A stretch of DNA of 57,511 nucleotides from Thermoplasmata archaeon (GTDB lineage Archaea; Thermoplasmatota; Thermoplasmata; Thermoplasmatales; Thermoplasmataceae): the NCBI GenBank assembly GCA_021850505.1, contig JAJZLW010000020.1:1-57511 (forward strand), written 5' to 3'. The translations under genes and the position numbers were made by a program. Below the pieces are notes generated by a model. It ran no database searches. It saw only the letters and a list, made by a program, of their open reading frames with translations, and had not been told where the DNA came from. Shown here in pieces: positions 34,952 to 43,679 of this stretch. Each line of letters opens with the position of its first letter. Within the stretch, counting starts at the first letter, position 1.

Positions 34952-36397
34952 ATAGCTGAAAGAAGAAATCTCGTATTATTGAGCATCCTTATCGGGACGC
35001 TGATGTCAGCAGTTGATACTACGATCGTTATACTGGCACTGCTGAAGATAAACCAGGGCCTTCATTCTACCTTTCTGGATACAATATGGGTCATACTGAT
35101 ATATCTGCTGGTTCTTGCAACACTAACTACCCAGATGGGCAGGCTCGGAGATATATTCGGGAGGGGAAGGATCTTCAATGCTGGTTTCCTTGTTTTCATT
35201 GTTGGCTCTGCCATGTCCGGCGCAGCACCAGATATCGGCTTTCTAATAGGTTCAAGGGCAGTTCAGGGATTTGGAGCTGTTATGCTTCAGTCAAACAGCA
35301 GCGCGATTGTTGCTGATCATTTTCCACCCGAGGAAAGAGGCAAGGCGTTTGGAATCACAGCTATGGGATGGAACATTGGAGGTACTCTGGGAATTGTTCT
35401 GGGTGGCCTTATAACCACGCTAATAGGCTGGCGCTACATATTCTATATCAATGTACCAATTGGACTGATTGGTTTTGTGATTGCTCTCGAATACATCAGG
35501 GACAACAAGAGAACCAGCGTAAAGATAGATTTTGCAGGGACAGGCTTGCTTCTTGCTGCCCTGGTTTTGATTGCGTACGGGGCAACAAACGTGGCAGGAT
35601 ATGGTCTTGACGCATTCAATTTAGCATTGATAATATCAGGGATACTTGTTTTTGTTCCATTCGTGCTGGTGGAAAAATATGCAAAGTCACCCATGCTGGC
35701 CCTGAGGGCATTCAAGGTAAGGTTGCTCAGCTTTTCATTACTTGCCGCGTTTCTGCAGGCTGTGGGCTATCTTTCTGTAGTATTCATACTTATAATGTAT
35801 CTGCAGGGTGTGAGAGGATTCTCTCCGCTTTACGCAGCATTGATACTTGTTCCAGGATATGTTCTTGCAAGTCTTCTAGCCCCACTGATGGGCAGGCTTT
35901 CTGATCGAATTGGAGCTGGGTTTGTCGCAACAACAGGCATATTTTTCATGGCGATAGGTATAATGGTTTATTTCTTCCTCACAGTGACAAGCACCATCTA
36001 TCTTGTTATTCTGGGTTCTTTAATTTCCGGTTTCGGTGGTGCCATGTTCTGGCCTTCCAACAACAGTGCAGTTATGTCTGGAGCACCGAGGGATCTTTAT
36101 GGATCCATTTCCGGTCTCCTGAGAACGTTGTCTAACATGGGAACTCTCCTTTCATATGTGATAACTGTGTCTGTTGCATCACTTGCGGTTTCCCGAACAG
36201 TTGCGTTTGAGGTTTTTCTCGGCGTTCATGCGAAAGTACCTGCGATCTTCATAAACGGGATACATTCGGCGCTTACAGTCAGCATAATCCTTCTCATAGT
36301 AGCGGGTTTCCTCTCTGCAGGGAGAATAAGAAGGAGATCGGTGTCTGGAGAATCATCCAGTTCTGTGCAGTCTTATAACATGCAGTCCCCGAAATAG
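34952..36397 (+). CDS. MFS drug/proton antiporter (DHA2 14-helix family)
   Basis: An exporter of about 480 residues with the DHA2 signatures LMSAVDTTIVILAL in helix 1, GRLGDIFGRGRIF between helices 2 and 3, RAVQGFGAVML, and GWRYIFYINVPIGL in helices 5-6. The first conventional start, TTG at 34979, would cut off the front of helix 1. The frame is open upstream and reads IAERRNLVLLSILIGTL, the usual DHA2 N-terminus, beginning at ATA 34952 with AAGGGG eight bases before it. I place the start there. It is followed by an Fe-S-type regulator gene. Confidence 0.85.
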   Translation: MAERRNLVLLSILIGTLMSAVDTTIVILALLKINQGLHSTFLDTIWVILIYLLVLATLTTQMGRLGDIFGRGRIFNAGFLVFIVGSAMSGAAPDIGFLIGSRAVQGFGAVMLQSNSSAIVADHFPPEERGKAFGITAMGWNIGGTLGIVLGGLITTLIGWRYIFYINVPIGLIGFVIALEYIRDNKRTSVKIDFAGTGLLLAALVLIAYGATNVAGYGLDAFNLALIISGILVFVPFVLVEKYAKSPMLALRAFKVRLLSFSLLAAFLQAVGYLSVVFILIMYLQGVRGFSPLYAALILVPGYVLASLLAPLMGRLSDRIGAGFVATTGIFFMAIGIMVYFFLTVTSTIYLVILGSLISGFGGAMFWPSNNSAVMSGAPRDLYGSISGLLRTLSNMGTLLSYVITVSVASLAVSRTVAFEVFLGVHAKVPAIFINGIHSALTVSIILLIVAGFLSAGRIRRRSVSGESSSSVQSYNMQSPK

Positions 36398-36442
36398 ACT
36401 TAAATTTGCGGTCACGAGATCCATGGAAAGTATTATTAAACA

Positions 36443-36458
36443 ATTTAGTTTACTAAAT
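36443..36458. promoter_or_regulatory. inverted repeat ATTTAGTTTACTAAAT before the regulator gene
   Basis: A perfect 7-bp inverted repeat with a 2-bp centre that ends two bases before the ATG at 36461. It overlaps the expected transcription start, with TATTATTAAA further upstream as a TATA-like element, so it is a likely autoregulatory operator. Confidence 0.55.
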
Positions 36459-36460
36459 GT

Positions 36461-37090
36461 ATGCCAGCAAGCCTGTCAACTCATCAAAAAATTCTCGAAA
36501 TATTGAAGAAGAACCGAAATTCGACGATGGACAGTATCGCTAATGATCTTGGCATATCAAAGATGGCAGTGCTGAAACATCTTTTCAGGATGGAAAGGGA
36601 TGGAATTATTGAGAGGAAGTCAATTAAGAAAAACGTAGGGAGGCCAGTATCTGTCTTTTCCCTGACTGAACAGGGAGAGGAGAGATTTAGATCATCCTAT
36701 TCTGATACGATTAAGAGCCTGATTTCTTTCCTTGTGGATCATGGTCACAGGGATTTGGCAGTCCAGTTCCTGAAAGAAAGATATGCATTGATGCAGACTG
36801 AATACGCAAAATCACTATCCGGGCTGACGTATGAGAAGAGACTTGAGAAACTCTCAGAGATGCGTGATTCAGCTGGATACATGGCAGAACTTAAAGGCAT
36901 GCCATCCGGAATGCATGAACTTGTAGAGTTTAACTGCCCAATTTTCCAGGTCGCAAGCGTTCTGGAAGAGGCATGTAGCCTGGAATCCATGATGTTTAAG
37001 AATGTCCTGGATTCCGATATTCAAACAACACATCGTGTTGTTGAAGGAAGAGGTTACTGCAGATTCCTGATTGATAAGAGGCGGGACTGA
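36461..37090 (+). CDS. SufR/COG2345-type transcription regulator with Cys cluster
   Basis: A 209-residue regulator: an N-terminal winged helix (MDSIANDLGISKMAVLKHLFRMERDGII, wing KNVGRPVSVFSLTEQG), a helical linker, and a C-terminal region with Cys in NCPIFQVASVLEEAC (Cys-x12-Cys) and a third in GRGYCRFLI. This three-Cys pattern is the Fe-S-binding site of SufR-like regulators. It follows the MFS exporter gene in the same direction and has its own operator-like repeat, so it may repress itself and sense oxidants or iron. Confidence 0.82.
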   Translation: MPASLSTHQKILEILKKNRNSTMDSIANDLGISKMAVLKHLFRMERDGIIERKSIKKNVGRPVSVFSLTEQGEERFRSSYSDTIKSLISFLVDHGHRDLAVQFLKERYALMQTEYAKSLSGLTYEKRLEKLSEMRDSAGYMAELKGMPSGMHELVEFNCPIFQVASVLEEACSLESMMFKNVLDSDIQTTHRVVEGRGYCRFLIDKRRD

Positions 37091-37107
37091 TATACCCGGG
37101 AACTGAA

Positions 37108-38019
37108 TCAGATGATTGCGATAGGATTGACTGGAGATGCGGTCCCCCCGCGTATCCTTAGAGGCGTGCATACAAACATGAATTCGTAAATTTTTCTTCT
37201 AGAAAGTTCAGTAAGGTTGATGTTATCGATAAGCCGAATTCCAGATTTTGTTATCAGGTACTGATGCACAGGTAGCCTCGTGCCTGGAAGCTCTGCAGGT
37301 GAGACCTCGCTTGCTGGTGTATCCGACCCGCTGATGGATATTCCCTTGGATGCTATCCATTTTGAGAGCTCATACCCAATACCTGGCGATTCTTCGAAGT
37401 AGCTGTTATACGAATCAGGTTTATCCCACAAGCTTCCTACGCCAGTGTGAAAGAAGACGGCGTCGCCCTTAGAAATTTTAATTGATCTTTCCTCAAGAAA
37501 CCGTTCTGTTTCGTTGACTGTTATGCCGCGACCCTTTTCCAGGATTCTTTCAGATCCCGATATATCAACCATTATTCCTTTTGTTACTATTGGTGGTGTC
37601 GTGTCGATTCCAAGATGGTATGTTCCGAAGGTTGTTGTTTCTTCATATGCATCAAGGCCGTTATAGTAATGATTGTCGAATGAGATGTGATTGAGTGAGT
37701 CTAAATGAGTTCCGAGGTGATCGACCATCTCCAGCCTTGATAGTGCACCACCGAATTTGTTCCTTGTTTCCGGCCTGGCAGGCGGCCTCACATCGTATAC
37801 CCTCTGGGATATGAGATAAAAGAATGGTCCATGAGCAGATTGCCGTCCAGGCATGCCATTGTAGATCTCATGAGAAAGACTTATCGTGTCTCCAGTTTTT
37901 ACAAGAGAAGCAGCCTCGATTGTTTTTTCCCTGGTAACGAAATTCAGGTTACCTTTCTGGTCAGAGGGGCCCCACATGGAAGGGTACCATTTTTCGCCAT
38001 TTTCAAACCATTCACTCAT
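37108..38019 (-). CDS. cyclase-family metal hydrolase (kynurenine formamidase-like)
   Basis: A 303-residue protein of the cyclase family. The metal motif DHLGTHLDSLNHI (His-x3-His-x-Asp) is present, together with the later GDAVFFHTG and SGSDTPASEV blocks. Family members hydrolyse N-formylkynurenine, isatin or similar amides with a divalent metal. Its substrate is not indicated by neighbours. It converges with the SufR-like regulator gene. Confidence 0.85.
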   Translation of the reverse strand: MSEWFENGEKWYPSMWGPSDQKGNLNFVTREKTIEAASLVKTGDTISLSHEIYNGMPGRQSAHGPFFYLISQRVYDVRPPARPETRNKFGGALSRLEMVDHLGTHLDSLNHISFDNHYYNGLDAYEETTTFGTYHLGIDTTPPIVTKGIMVDISGSERILEKGRGITVNETERFLEERSIKISKGDAVFFHTGVGSLWDKPDSYNSYFEESPGIGYELSKWIASKGISISGSDTPASEVSPAELPGTRLPVHQYLITKSGIRLIDNINLTELSRRKIYEFMFVCTPLRIRGGTASPVNPIAII

Positions 38020-38040
38020 AACCTTGAAGTTTCTTAGGTT

Positions 38041-38694
38041 TTAATAATATTTTGATTCTGTGAAATTTTCGTTTTGCAGGATGGAACCAGATCTGATGAT
38101 ATCACCAATAAAGCAACCTTTCACGTGATCGTTGATGATGCCAACAGCCTGCATATATGAATAGCATATCTTTGGTCCAACAAATGTGAATCCATGTGAC
38201 CTCATATCAGCGCTTAATTTCCTGGATTCCGGTGATTCACATGGAACCAGGGAGTCATCTTCAGGTACAATGCACTGTTTTGGCTTAAACTGTTTGAGGT
38301 ATTCCAGGAATGACCCAAATTCTGCGACGATTTTTTTGAAAGATTTTGCATTATTTACTATCGACTGTGTTTTCCTGATATTCCTTATCAGGCCAGGATT
38401 TTTCATGAGGTCCTCGATCAATGACCGGTCAGATGGCGATATTCTGTTGAAATCAAAGTTGAAAAGAGCTTTTCTATAATTCTCCCTCTTAGAAAGCACT
38501 ATGGACCAGCTTATTCCAGCCTGAAGTGTTTCAAGGATAAGTATTTCAAAAAGAAAACTGTCATTGCTTGCAGGTCTGCCCCACTCAAGGTCGTGGTATT
38601 TACGCATCGACAAGCTTTTCGCCCAGCCGCACCTTTTGATGTTATCCGACGAAATTATGTCTGAAACAGGAAATACAGTTGAATCATTAGCCAT
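38041..38694 (-). CDS. tag: DNA-3-methyladenine glycosylase I
   Basis: A 217-residue base-excision enzyme. The zinc site is formed by Cys and His at both ends: RCGWAKSLSMRKYHDLEWG at the N-terminus and NDHVKGCF near the C-terminus, as in Tag. ETLQAGISWSIVLSKRENYRKAL holds the substrate pocket Trp. It removes 3-methyladenine from alkylated DNA. It precedes the cyclase gene by 21 bases on the same strand. Confidence 0.93.
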   Translation of the reverse strand: MANDSTVFPVSDIISSDNIKRCGWAKSLSMRKYHDLEWGRPASNDSFLFEILILETLQAGISWSIVLSKRENYRKALFNFDFNRISPSDRSLIEDLMKNPGLIRNIRKTQSIVNNAKSFKKIVAEFGSFLEYLKQFKPKQCIVPEDDSLVPCESPESRKLSADMRSHGFTFVGPKICYSYMQAVGIINDHVKGCFIGDIIRSGSILQNENFTESKYY

Positions 38695-38720
38695 CGTTTT
38701 TATGATTTGTTAATGTTATT

Positions 38721-38730
38721 TTTATATATT
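38721..38730 (+). promoter_or_regulatory. TATA box of the acyl-CoA ligase gene
   Basis: TTTATATATT is centred about 24 bases before the ATG at 38749, consistent with a leaderless transcript and with that start rather than the one at 38707. Confidence 0.5.
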
Positions 38731-38748
38731 GTATGTCACTATTCATCT

Positions 38749-40350
38749 ATGAATAAACATGATTATGAGCTAACGATAGAGAAACTGCTGATTTCTTCTG
38801 TGAGGAACAACCCTAAACAGGTGATCTCTTACAAGGGAGAGCAGGCAAAATCATACCGGGAATTCAATGAATCAGTTTTTTTAATGGCGAAAGGACTTGT
38901 TAAACAGGGCCTGAAACCCGGAGACAGGGTTGCCGTGCTAGATGTAGATTCGATGTCTTATATGCTTGCATATTTCGCAGTACCCATTGCAGGCGGTGTT
39001 ATCCACACAGTAAACATAAGGTATTCGCCCGAGCTTATCTTCTACACAATGAAGCATGCCAATGACAAGTTCATTATGATAAGGGACGAATTTGTCCCAT
39101 TGATCGAAAAGAGCCTTCCACTTTTCGATTTCGTAGAAAAATGGATAATAACCTCGGATCTTGATAAACCTTCGAGGATGCTTCCTGGTTCAATACCCTT
39201 CAGTGAAATTATCAAGGACCACCCAGGTGTGTCACTTCCTGATCTCAACGAGGATATGCCCGCCACAACTTTCTATACATCAGGAACCACAGGACTCCCT
39301 AAAGGCGTAATCTTCAGTCACAGGCAGATTGTTCTGCATGCCCTGGCATCAGGTATCGCGCTTTCGTCAGAACCTCTTGATTTCAAAGGAAATGATGTAG
39401 TGATGCCGCTCGTACCGATGTTTCATGTCCATGCGTGGGGCGTGCCGTACGGATGTGTGATGAGGGGGATGAAATACGTTCTGCCTGGAAGATATGATTT
39501 CGAGCGGATACCAGACATAATGGAAAAAGAAAAAGTAACCGTAAGCCTGATGGTTCCATCGATTCTTTACATGCTCATATCAAACCCCAAAAACACCGAA
39601 AAGTTAAAAAAACTGCATTTGAGGATTATCGTTGGCGGCGGGGCACTGCCAAGGGGCCTTGCTGAGAAAGCGAGCCAGCTCGGAATCGATACCGTCTGTG
39701 GTTACGGTATGTCTGAAACTGCACCGATTCTTACGATCAGTAACTTCAACCAGGATGTTAATCAGATGTCCCCGGAGGAGAAAATGGACTTCAGGATAAA
39801 GGCTGGAATTCCCGCCCCACTTGTCGACCTTCGAGTGGTAGACAAGGATTTCAAGGAGGTTCCATGGGATTCCAAATCTATAGGAGAAATTGTTGTCCGG
39901 GCACCCTGGCTAACTGAGGAGTACATAAACGATCCTGAAGCCACCCTAAAGCTCTGGAAAAATGACTGGCTGAACACCGGTGACCTAGCGGTTGTCGATT
40001 CATTAGGATACATAAGCATAGTTGACAGGGAAAAGGATGCGGTGAAATCCGGTGGAGAGTTCATACCCACCATCATTCTCGAGGACGCAATCAGCACATT
40101 CCCGGGAATTGGGGAAGTTGCGGTTGTGGGCAGGAAAGATGAGAAGTGGGGGGAAAGACCCGTTGCATTTATTAGCGGTTTAAAGGCAATAGATAAGGAT
40201 GCAATGAGAAATCATCTGATGAAATATGTTGACAGTGGAAGAATCGCAAAGTTCTGGATCCCTGATGATTACATCTTAGTTGAGCAGTTCGAAAAGACCG
40301 GGACCGGTAAGATAGATAAGAAACCACTGAGAGCCGGGCTTTCCAAATAA
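38749..40350 (+). CDS. AMP-forming acyl-CoA synthetase
   Basis: A 533-residue ANL-superfamily ligase that activates a carboxylic acid with ATP and CoA. Motifs: P-loop YTSGTTGLPKGV, HVHAWGVPYG, GYGMSETAP, LNTGDLAVVD, and the hinge/C-terminal DREKDAVKSGGEFI and the catalytic Lys in EKTGTGKIDKK. The sequence resembles medium/long-chain fatty-acid ligases. The start at 38749 is set by the TATA element inside the longer frame. It is convergent with the SDR gene. Confidence 0.9.
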   Translation: MNKHDYELTIEKLLISSVRNNPKQVISYKGEQAKSYREFNESVFLMAKGLVKQGLKPGDRVAVLDVDSMSYMLAYFAVPIAGGVIHTVNIRYSPELIFYTMKHANDKFIMIRDEFVPLIEKSLPLFDFVEKWIITSDLDKPSRMLPGSIPFSEIIKDHPGVSLPDLNEDMPATTFYTSGTTGLPKGVIFSHRQIVLHALASGIALSSEPLDFKGNDVVMPLVPMFHVHAWGVPYGCVMRGMKYVLPGRYDFERIPDIMEKEKVTVSLMVPSILYMLISNPKNTEKLKKLHLRIIVGGGALPRGLAEKASQLGIDTVCGYGMSETAPILTISNFNQDVNQMSPEEKMDFRIKAGIPAPLVDLRVVDKDFKEVPWDSKSIGEIVVRAPWLTEEYINDPEATLKLWKNDWLNTGDLAVVDSLGYISIVDREKDAVKSGGEFIPTIILEDAISTFPGIGEVAVVGRKDEKWGERPVAFISGLKAIDKDAMRNHLMKYVDSGRIAKFWIPDDYILVEQFEKTGTGKIDKKPLRAGLSK

Positions 40351-40545
40351 TATGTGTGTGCGTTATTGTATCTTTCAATCAAAATGATACATTTAACGCA
40401 AACAAATTTGGCTTTTCATAATCAACCTTCGAAACTGTAACTGAGGAACTATAGGCGTCATGTGTGTTTATTTTTCCAGTCTGGCTTATAATTAATAAAC
40501 TCCATCTTTGTTTTAATTGAAATCAATTTGAATAGATTATATGAA

Positions 40546-40571
40546 ATAACCTGGTGGGCTGGGCAGGTTAT
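40546..40571. terminator. stem-loop between convergent genes
   Basis: ATAACCTG pairs perfectly with CAGGTTAT around a 10-base loop, lying between the convergent acyl-CoA ligase and SDR genes. T-rich sequence follows. It may act in both directions. The rest of the 238-base spacer is A+T-rich with no visible gene. Confidence 0.4.
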
Positions 40572-40588
40572 CTGGTTTTGTTGAAGAT

Positions 40589-41353
40589 TCAATAATTAGT
40601 CCAGCCATCATCTGCGATGATCACCGACCCATTCAGGTAAGATGAATCATCTGATGCAAGGAAGAGAGCCACCTTTGCTATTTCAATTGGTTTGCCAACC
40701 CGGGGTATTGCTCCCATAACCTTATTCATTACCTCAAAGCCAAGCTTGTTTGGTTCTTTCTGCCCTATGCCTATAGCAGTTTCTATTGCACCAAGAGCCA
40801 TCGCATTGCACTTAATTCCTTTTTGACCATATGTTGCAGCTGTACTTCTCGTCAGGCCGATCAGTGCATGCTTGGATGCGGTGTATGCAGCTCCCGCCCT
40901 TCCACCAAAAAGACCGGCCACCGAAGATGTGTTCACGATCGTGCCACCGCCCTTACCAATCATGTATGGCAAAGCCTTTCGTGTTGCCCAGAATGGTGCA
41001 TTGAGGTTGACATTCATAACCCTCTCCCATAACTGGTCATCTGTATCAGCAACTGGGTTAGCACCATCCATTATACCTGCGTTGTTGCAGAGAATGTCTA
41101 TTCTTCCGCTCTTTGAATAAGCATCGTCGATCATCTGTTCGACATTTTTCCTCATAGAGAGATCAAGTACCATCCCGGTTGCCTTGCCGCCCTTTGAATT
41201 GATTAGTGAAACAGTTTCATTTACGCGTTCCCTGATTACATCAACCACGAATATCTCAGCGCCTTCGGAAGAGAAAAGTTCAGCCATGGCTCTTCCAATG
41301 CCCGAGCCTGCGCCGGTTATCACTGCAACCTTATCCTTTAATTTGGGTGTCAT
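40589..41353 (-). CDS. short-chain dehydrogenase/reductase
   Basis: A 254-residue classical SDR: NAD(P) motif TGAGSGIG (14-21), NNAG, catalytic Ser in NTSSVAG and YTASK, and the PG-like loop ALGAIETAIG. Asp in VVDVIRER after strand 2 points to NAD(H). It resembles FabG-like and sugar-1-dehydrogenase members; substrate unknown. Confidence 0.9.
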   Translation of the reverse strand: MTPKLKDKVAVITGAGSGIGRAMAELFSSEGAEIFVVDVIRERVNETVSLINSKGGKATGMVLDLSMRKNVEQMIDDAYSKSGRIDILCNNAGIMDGANPVADTDDQLWERVMNVNLNAPFWATRKALPYMIGKGGGTIVNTSSVAGLFGGRAGAAYTASKHALIGLTRSTAATYGQKGIKCNAMALGAIETAIGIGQKEPNKLGFEVMNKVMGAIPRVGKPIEIAKVALFLASDDSSYLNGSVIIADDGWTNY

Positions 41354-41500
41354 ATCGATCTTTTTAATAAGATGTGTACCGCATAACTATTTTATGAATT
41401 ACGTATGAGCTACTGTGTCTAAAATAAAGTATTTTATATAATCAGAACCTAAATATGCGTAGGCTGTTTATTTTTATTCGCATCTTAAAACAATGTGCAA

Positions 41501-42817
41501 TTAAGGAGCCAGTGTTTCCATTATGGCCCTGGCCTGTGTCAGACCGAGATATTTCCTCGTGTATTTACCGTTATTGGTATATTTGTAAGTAGTCATGAAT
41601 TCACTGTCAGTCTCTTCTCTTAACAGGTTCAATGTGCTGTTAAACCTTTGAGTTACCATGGATAACTGTTTCTCCGAAAGTCTTGGTTCAATAAACACCT
41701 GGATTGGATTGGTGCGGTAGGTATTGCCGTCAACGTAAATTCCATCAGTATCAAAAAAATCTGGAATACTATATAGACCTGCCTTGCCATTCTCGCTTCC
41801 GGTATCAACCGTTCTCAAAAATATGGGGTTTGATTTGATCTTTGAATAAAGATTTTCATTTATTGAAAATTTACTTTTGGCGTATTTCTCGCCGTTATAT
41901 TCTTTTGAATCAAGGAGAGTGACCTCGATTTCACCAATGTTTTGATCTATCTCCTCTTTTTTTAAATAAAAGTGAATATTCAATAACTTTTTCCTGTTTT
42001 TTTGGACGTACTCATCGAAGTAAGACCCTGCGCGGTAATCATTGTACTTTTTTAAGACGTAGGCCTTTTTCTGGATTGATGAATTTATCTTTAAGGCGGT
42101 AAATTTTATCGCTTGTTTTTCCTGCCCAGATCTCTCAAAGAAGAAAGCTGCCACGTTCGTTCCTGTTTTTTCAAATATTCTGTTCTCGAATATAACTGCG
42201 TCTTTTATATCGTAACTGGAAAGGAAAGCCCGGCGGATCTTGTTTGAGACTGAATGACCGAAAATGAAGTTTGATGGTATAATGTAAATCATCTGACTGA
42301 TATTATTCCGAAGATCATTCATCAGCGCGATCTGGTAGAGGTCCTGAAGACCTCTGTTTTCCCCTGAAAAATATTTCATCTTGCCATCAGTTCCATTGTG
42401 CTTTGCTATGTAACCAATATACAGGTATGGCGGGTTTGTTATGTGAAAAACTGAATTTATCTTGTTTTTTAGGAAGTGCGGGAATTCATCAAGAGTGTCC
42501 TGAACATTTATGTTACTCTCAGCCAATCTTTCTGGAATCCCGTAATAAACGGCATTTTCTATGCATTTTTTTACCATTTTTTCCTGAATATCAAAAAGAT
42601 AGATGTGGCGGCTGAAGAATTCAGCCCTGTCAGCAACAGGTATTCTGTCAAGAATGGGGAGTATCAGATTTCCTTCCCCCGCAAATAGATCGATCCATGT
42701 GTGTTCATATATCCTGCCTTCGATTTTCGGCAGTATGTATTTGGTGAATACACTGGAAGGTGTAAGATGTTCGCCAAGAGATCTTATTCTCTTTCGTTCG
42801 GCAGATCCGCTTAGCAT
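41501..42817 (-). CDS. orphan N6-adenine DNA methyltransferase (gamma-type order)
   Basis: A 438-residue protein: motif X-like GEHLTPSSVFTKYIL, motif I WIDLFAGEGN (AdoMet binding), motif IV NPPYLYIG (catalytic), then the target-recognition region in the C-terminal half. This order fits m6A methyltransferases of type I/II gamma class. No restriction enzyme gene is adjacent, so it is an orphan, perhaps regulatory or anti-restriction. Confidence 0.85.
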   Translation of the reverse strand: MLSGSAERKRIRSLGEHLTPSSVFTKYILPKIEGRIYEHTWIDLFAGEGNLILPILDRIPVADRAEFFSRHIYLFDIQEKMVKKCIENAVYYGIPERLAESNINVQDTLDEFPHFLKNKINSVFHITNPPYLYIGYIAKHNGTDGKMKYFSGENRGLQDLYQIALMNDLRNNISQMIYIIPSNFIFGHSVSNKIRRAFLSSYDIKDAVIFENRIFEKTGTNVAAFFFERSGQEKQAIKFTALKINSSIQKKAYVLKKYNDYRAGSYFDEYVQKNRKKLLNIHFYLKKEEIDQNIGEIEVTLLDSKEYNGEKYAKSKFSINENLYSKIKSNPIFLRTVDTGSENGKAGLYSIPDFFDTDGIYVDGNTYRTNPIQVFIEPRLSEKQLSMVTQRFNSTLNLLREETDSEFMTTYKYTNNGKYTRKYLGLTQARAIMETLAP

Positions 42818-42998
42818 TTTATCATCCCTGAATTAATAACGCCGCGGTTAAATGTTTCCATTATTTCAACTTATTATTTGCTTGTTCAATCATAATTGAG
42901 GGGGGTTGAATACTTTGCATTTTGACTGAAGTAGGTTGTCTTTGGATATACATAAATCGCGGCTAATTCTGCCTCTTCTTTAATAAAAGATTATTAAA

Positions 42999-43071
42999 TG
43001 GGGTTGCCCGGATTTGGACCGGGGTCTCAGGCTCCCAAAGCCCGTAGGATACCAAGCTACCCCACAACCCC
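42999..43071 (-). tRNA. tRNA-Pro (anticodon UGG)
   Basis: The minus strand gives a 73-base cloverleaf: acceptor GGGGTTG/CAACCCC plus A, D arm GGGT/ATCC, anticodon stem CGGGC/GCCTG around TTTGGGA, T stem CCCGG/CCGGG. The T loop reads TCCAAAT, so position 55 is C where nearly all tRNAs have U. No CCA or intron is encoded. Confidence 0.93.
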
Positions 43072-43124
43072 AACTCGCGAGTGATTTGAGAATAGGTAAA
43101 AAATTTAACTGTAGATAATTTGAA

Positions 43125-43547
43125 TTACCTGGTGTATTTGTAAGGGAGAAGATCTCTCATTTTCATTTTCAGTGTTTTTCCGTCCGTCTCTATCAATACG
43201 CCTATATCCATGTCGTAATCCGTTGATATCTCGCGGCACATTCCGCACGGAGGGATTACTTCATACTTATCATGGCCCTTTTCCGGATCAGGGTGCCTTA
43301 CAGCAACGATAGTGTCAAATCTGTTTTTCCCGTCCTTTAGAGCTTGGGCAATTGCTATGGGCTCGGCGCAAACCGCAATCCTGCCAACAGTTGCGTCTAT
43401 ATTGAATGATGTGTAAATACTGCCGTCTGAAGTAAGCAGAGCGCAGCCAACAGAATGCCAGTGGTTTCTGTAATGTTTTTTTATAATCTCTGTTGCCTCA
43501 TGAATGAGTCCGTAACCATCCCTGCCAAGTTCAACGTTTTTGCTCAT
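43125..43547 (-). CDS. cdd: cytidine deaminase-like zinc hydrolase
   Basis: A 140-residue deaminase with the zinc motifs CAEPIAI (Cys and catalytic Glu) and PPCGMCRE (Cys-x2-Cys), as in tetrameric cytidine deaminases and blasticidin S deaminase. It would convert cytidine or deoxycytidine to the uridine form. The ATG at 43547 is chosen; a longer frame would add 14 residues without family support. Confidence 0.87.
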   Translation of the reverse strand: MSKNVELGRDGYGLIHEATEIIKKHYRNHWHSVGCALLTSDGSIYTSFNIDATVGRIAVCAEPIAIAQALKDGKNRFDTIVAVRHPDPEKGHDKYEVIPPCGMCREISTDYDMDIGVLIETDGKTLKMKMRDLLPYKYTR

Positions 43548-43679
43548 GTTAATCAATAAATGGATGATACAATAAGCTTCGCATCGCAAAAAAATAATAC
43601 CCTTCTTAAATGGTGAGATGCCACTGTGATGATTTCAGCCTAAACTGATCAGTGATGTTTGACGGGCAGACTGAGTGGC

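Noticed and set aside
41501..42817. Restriction-modification system
   Set aside because: No endonuclease-like gene lies beside either methyltransferase, so only orphan enzymes can be claimed.
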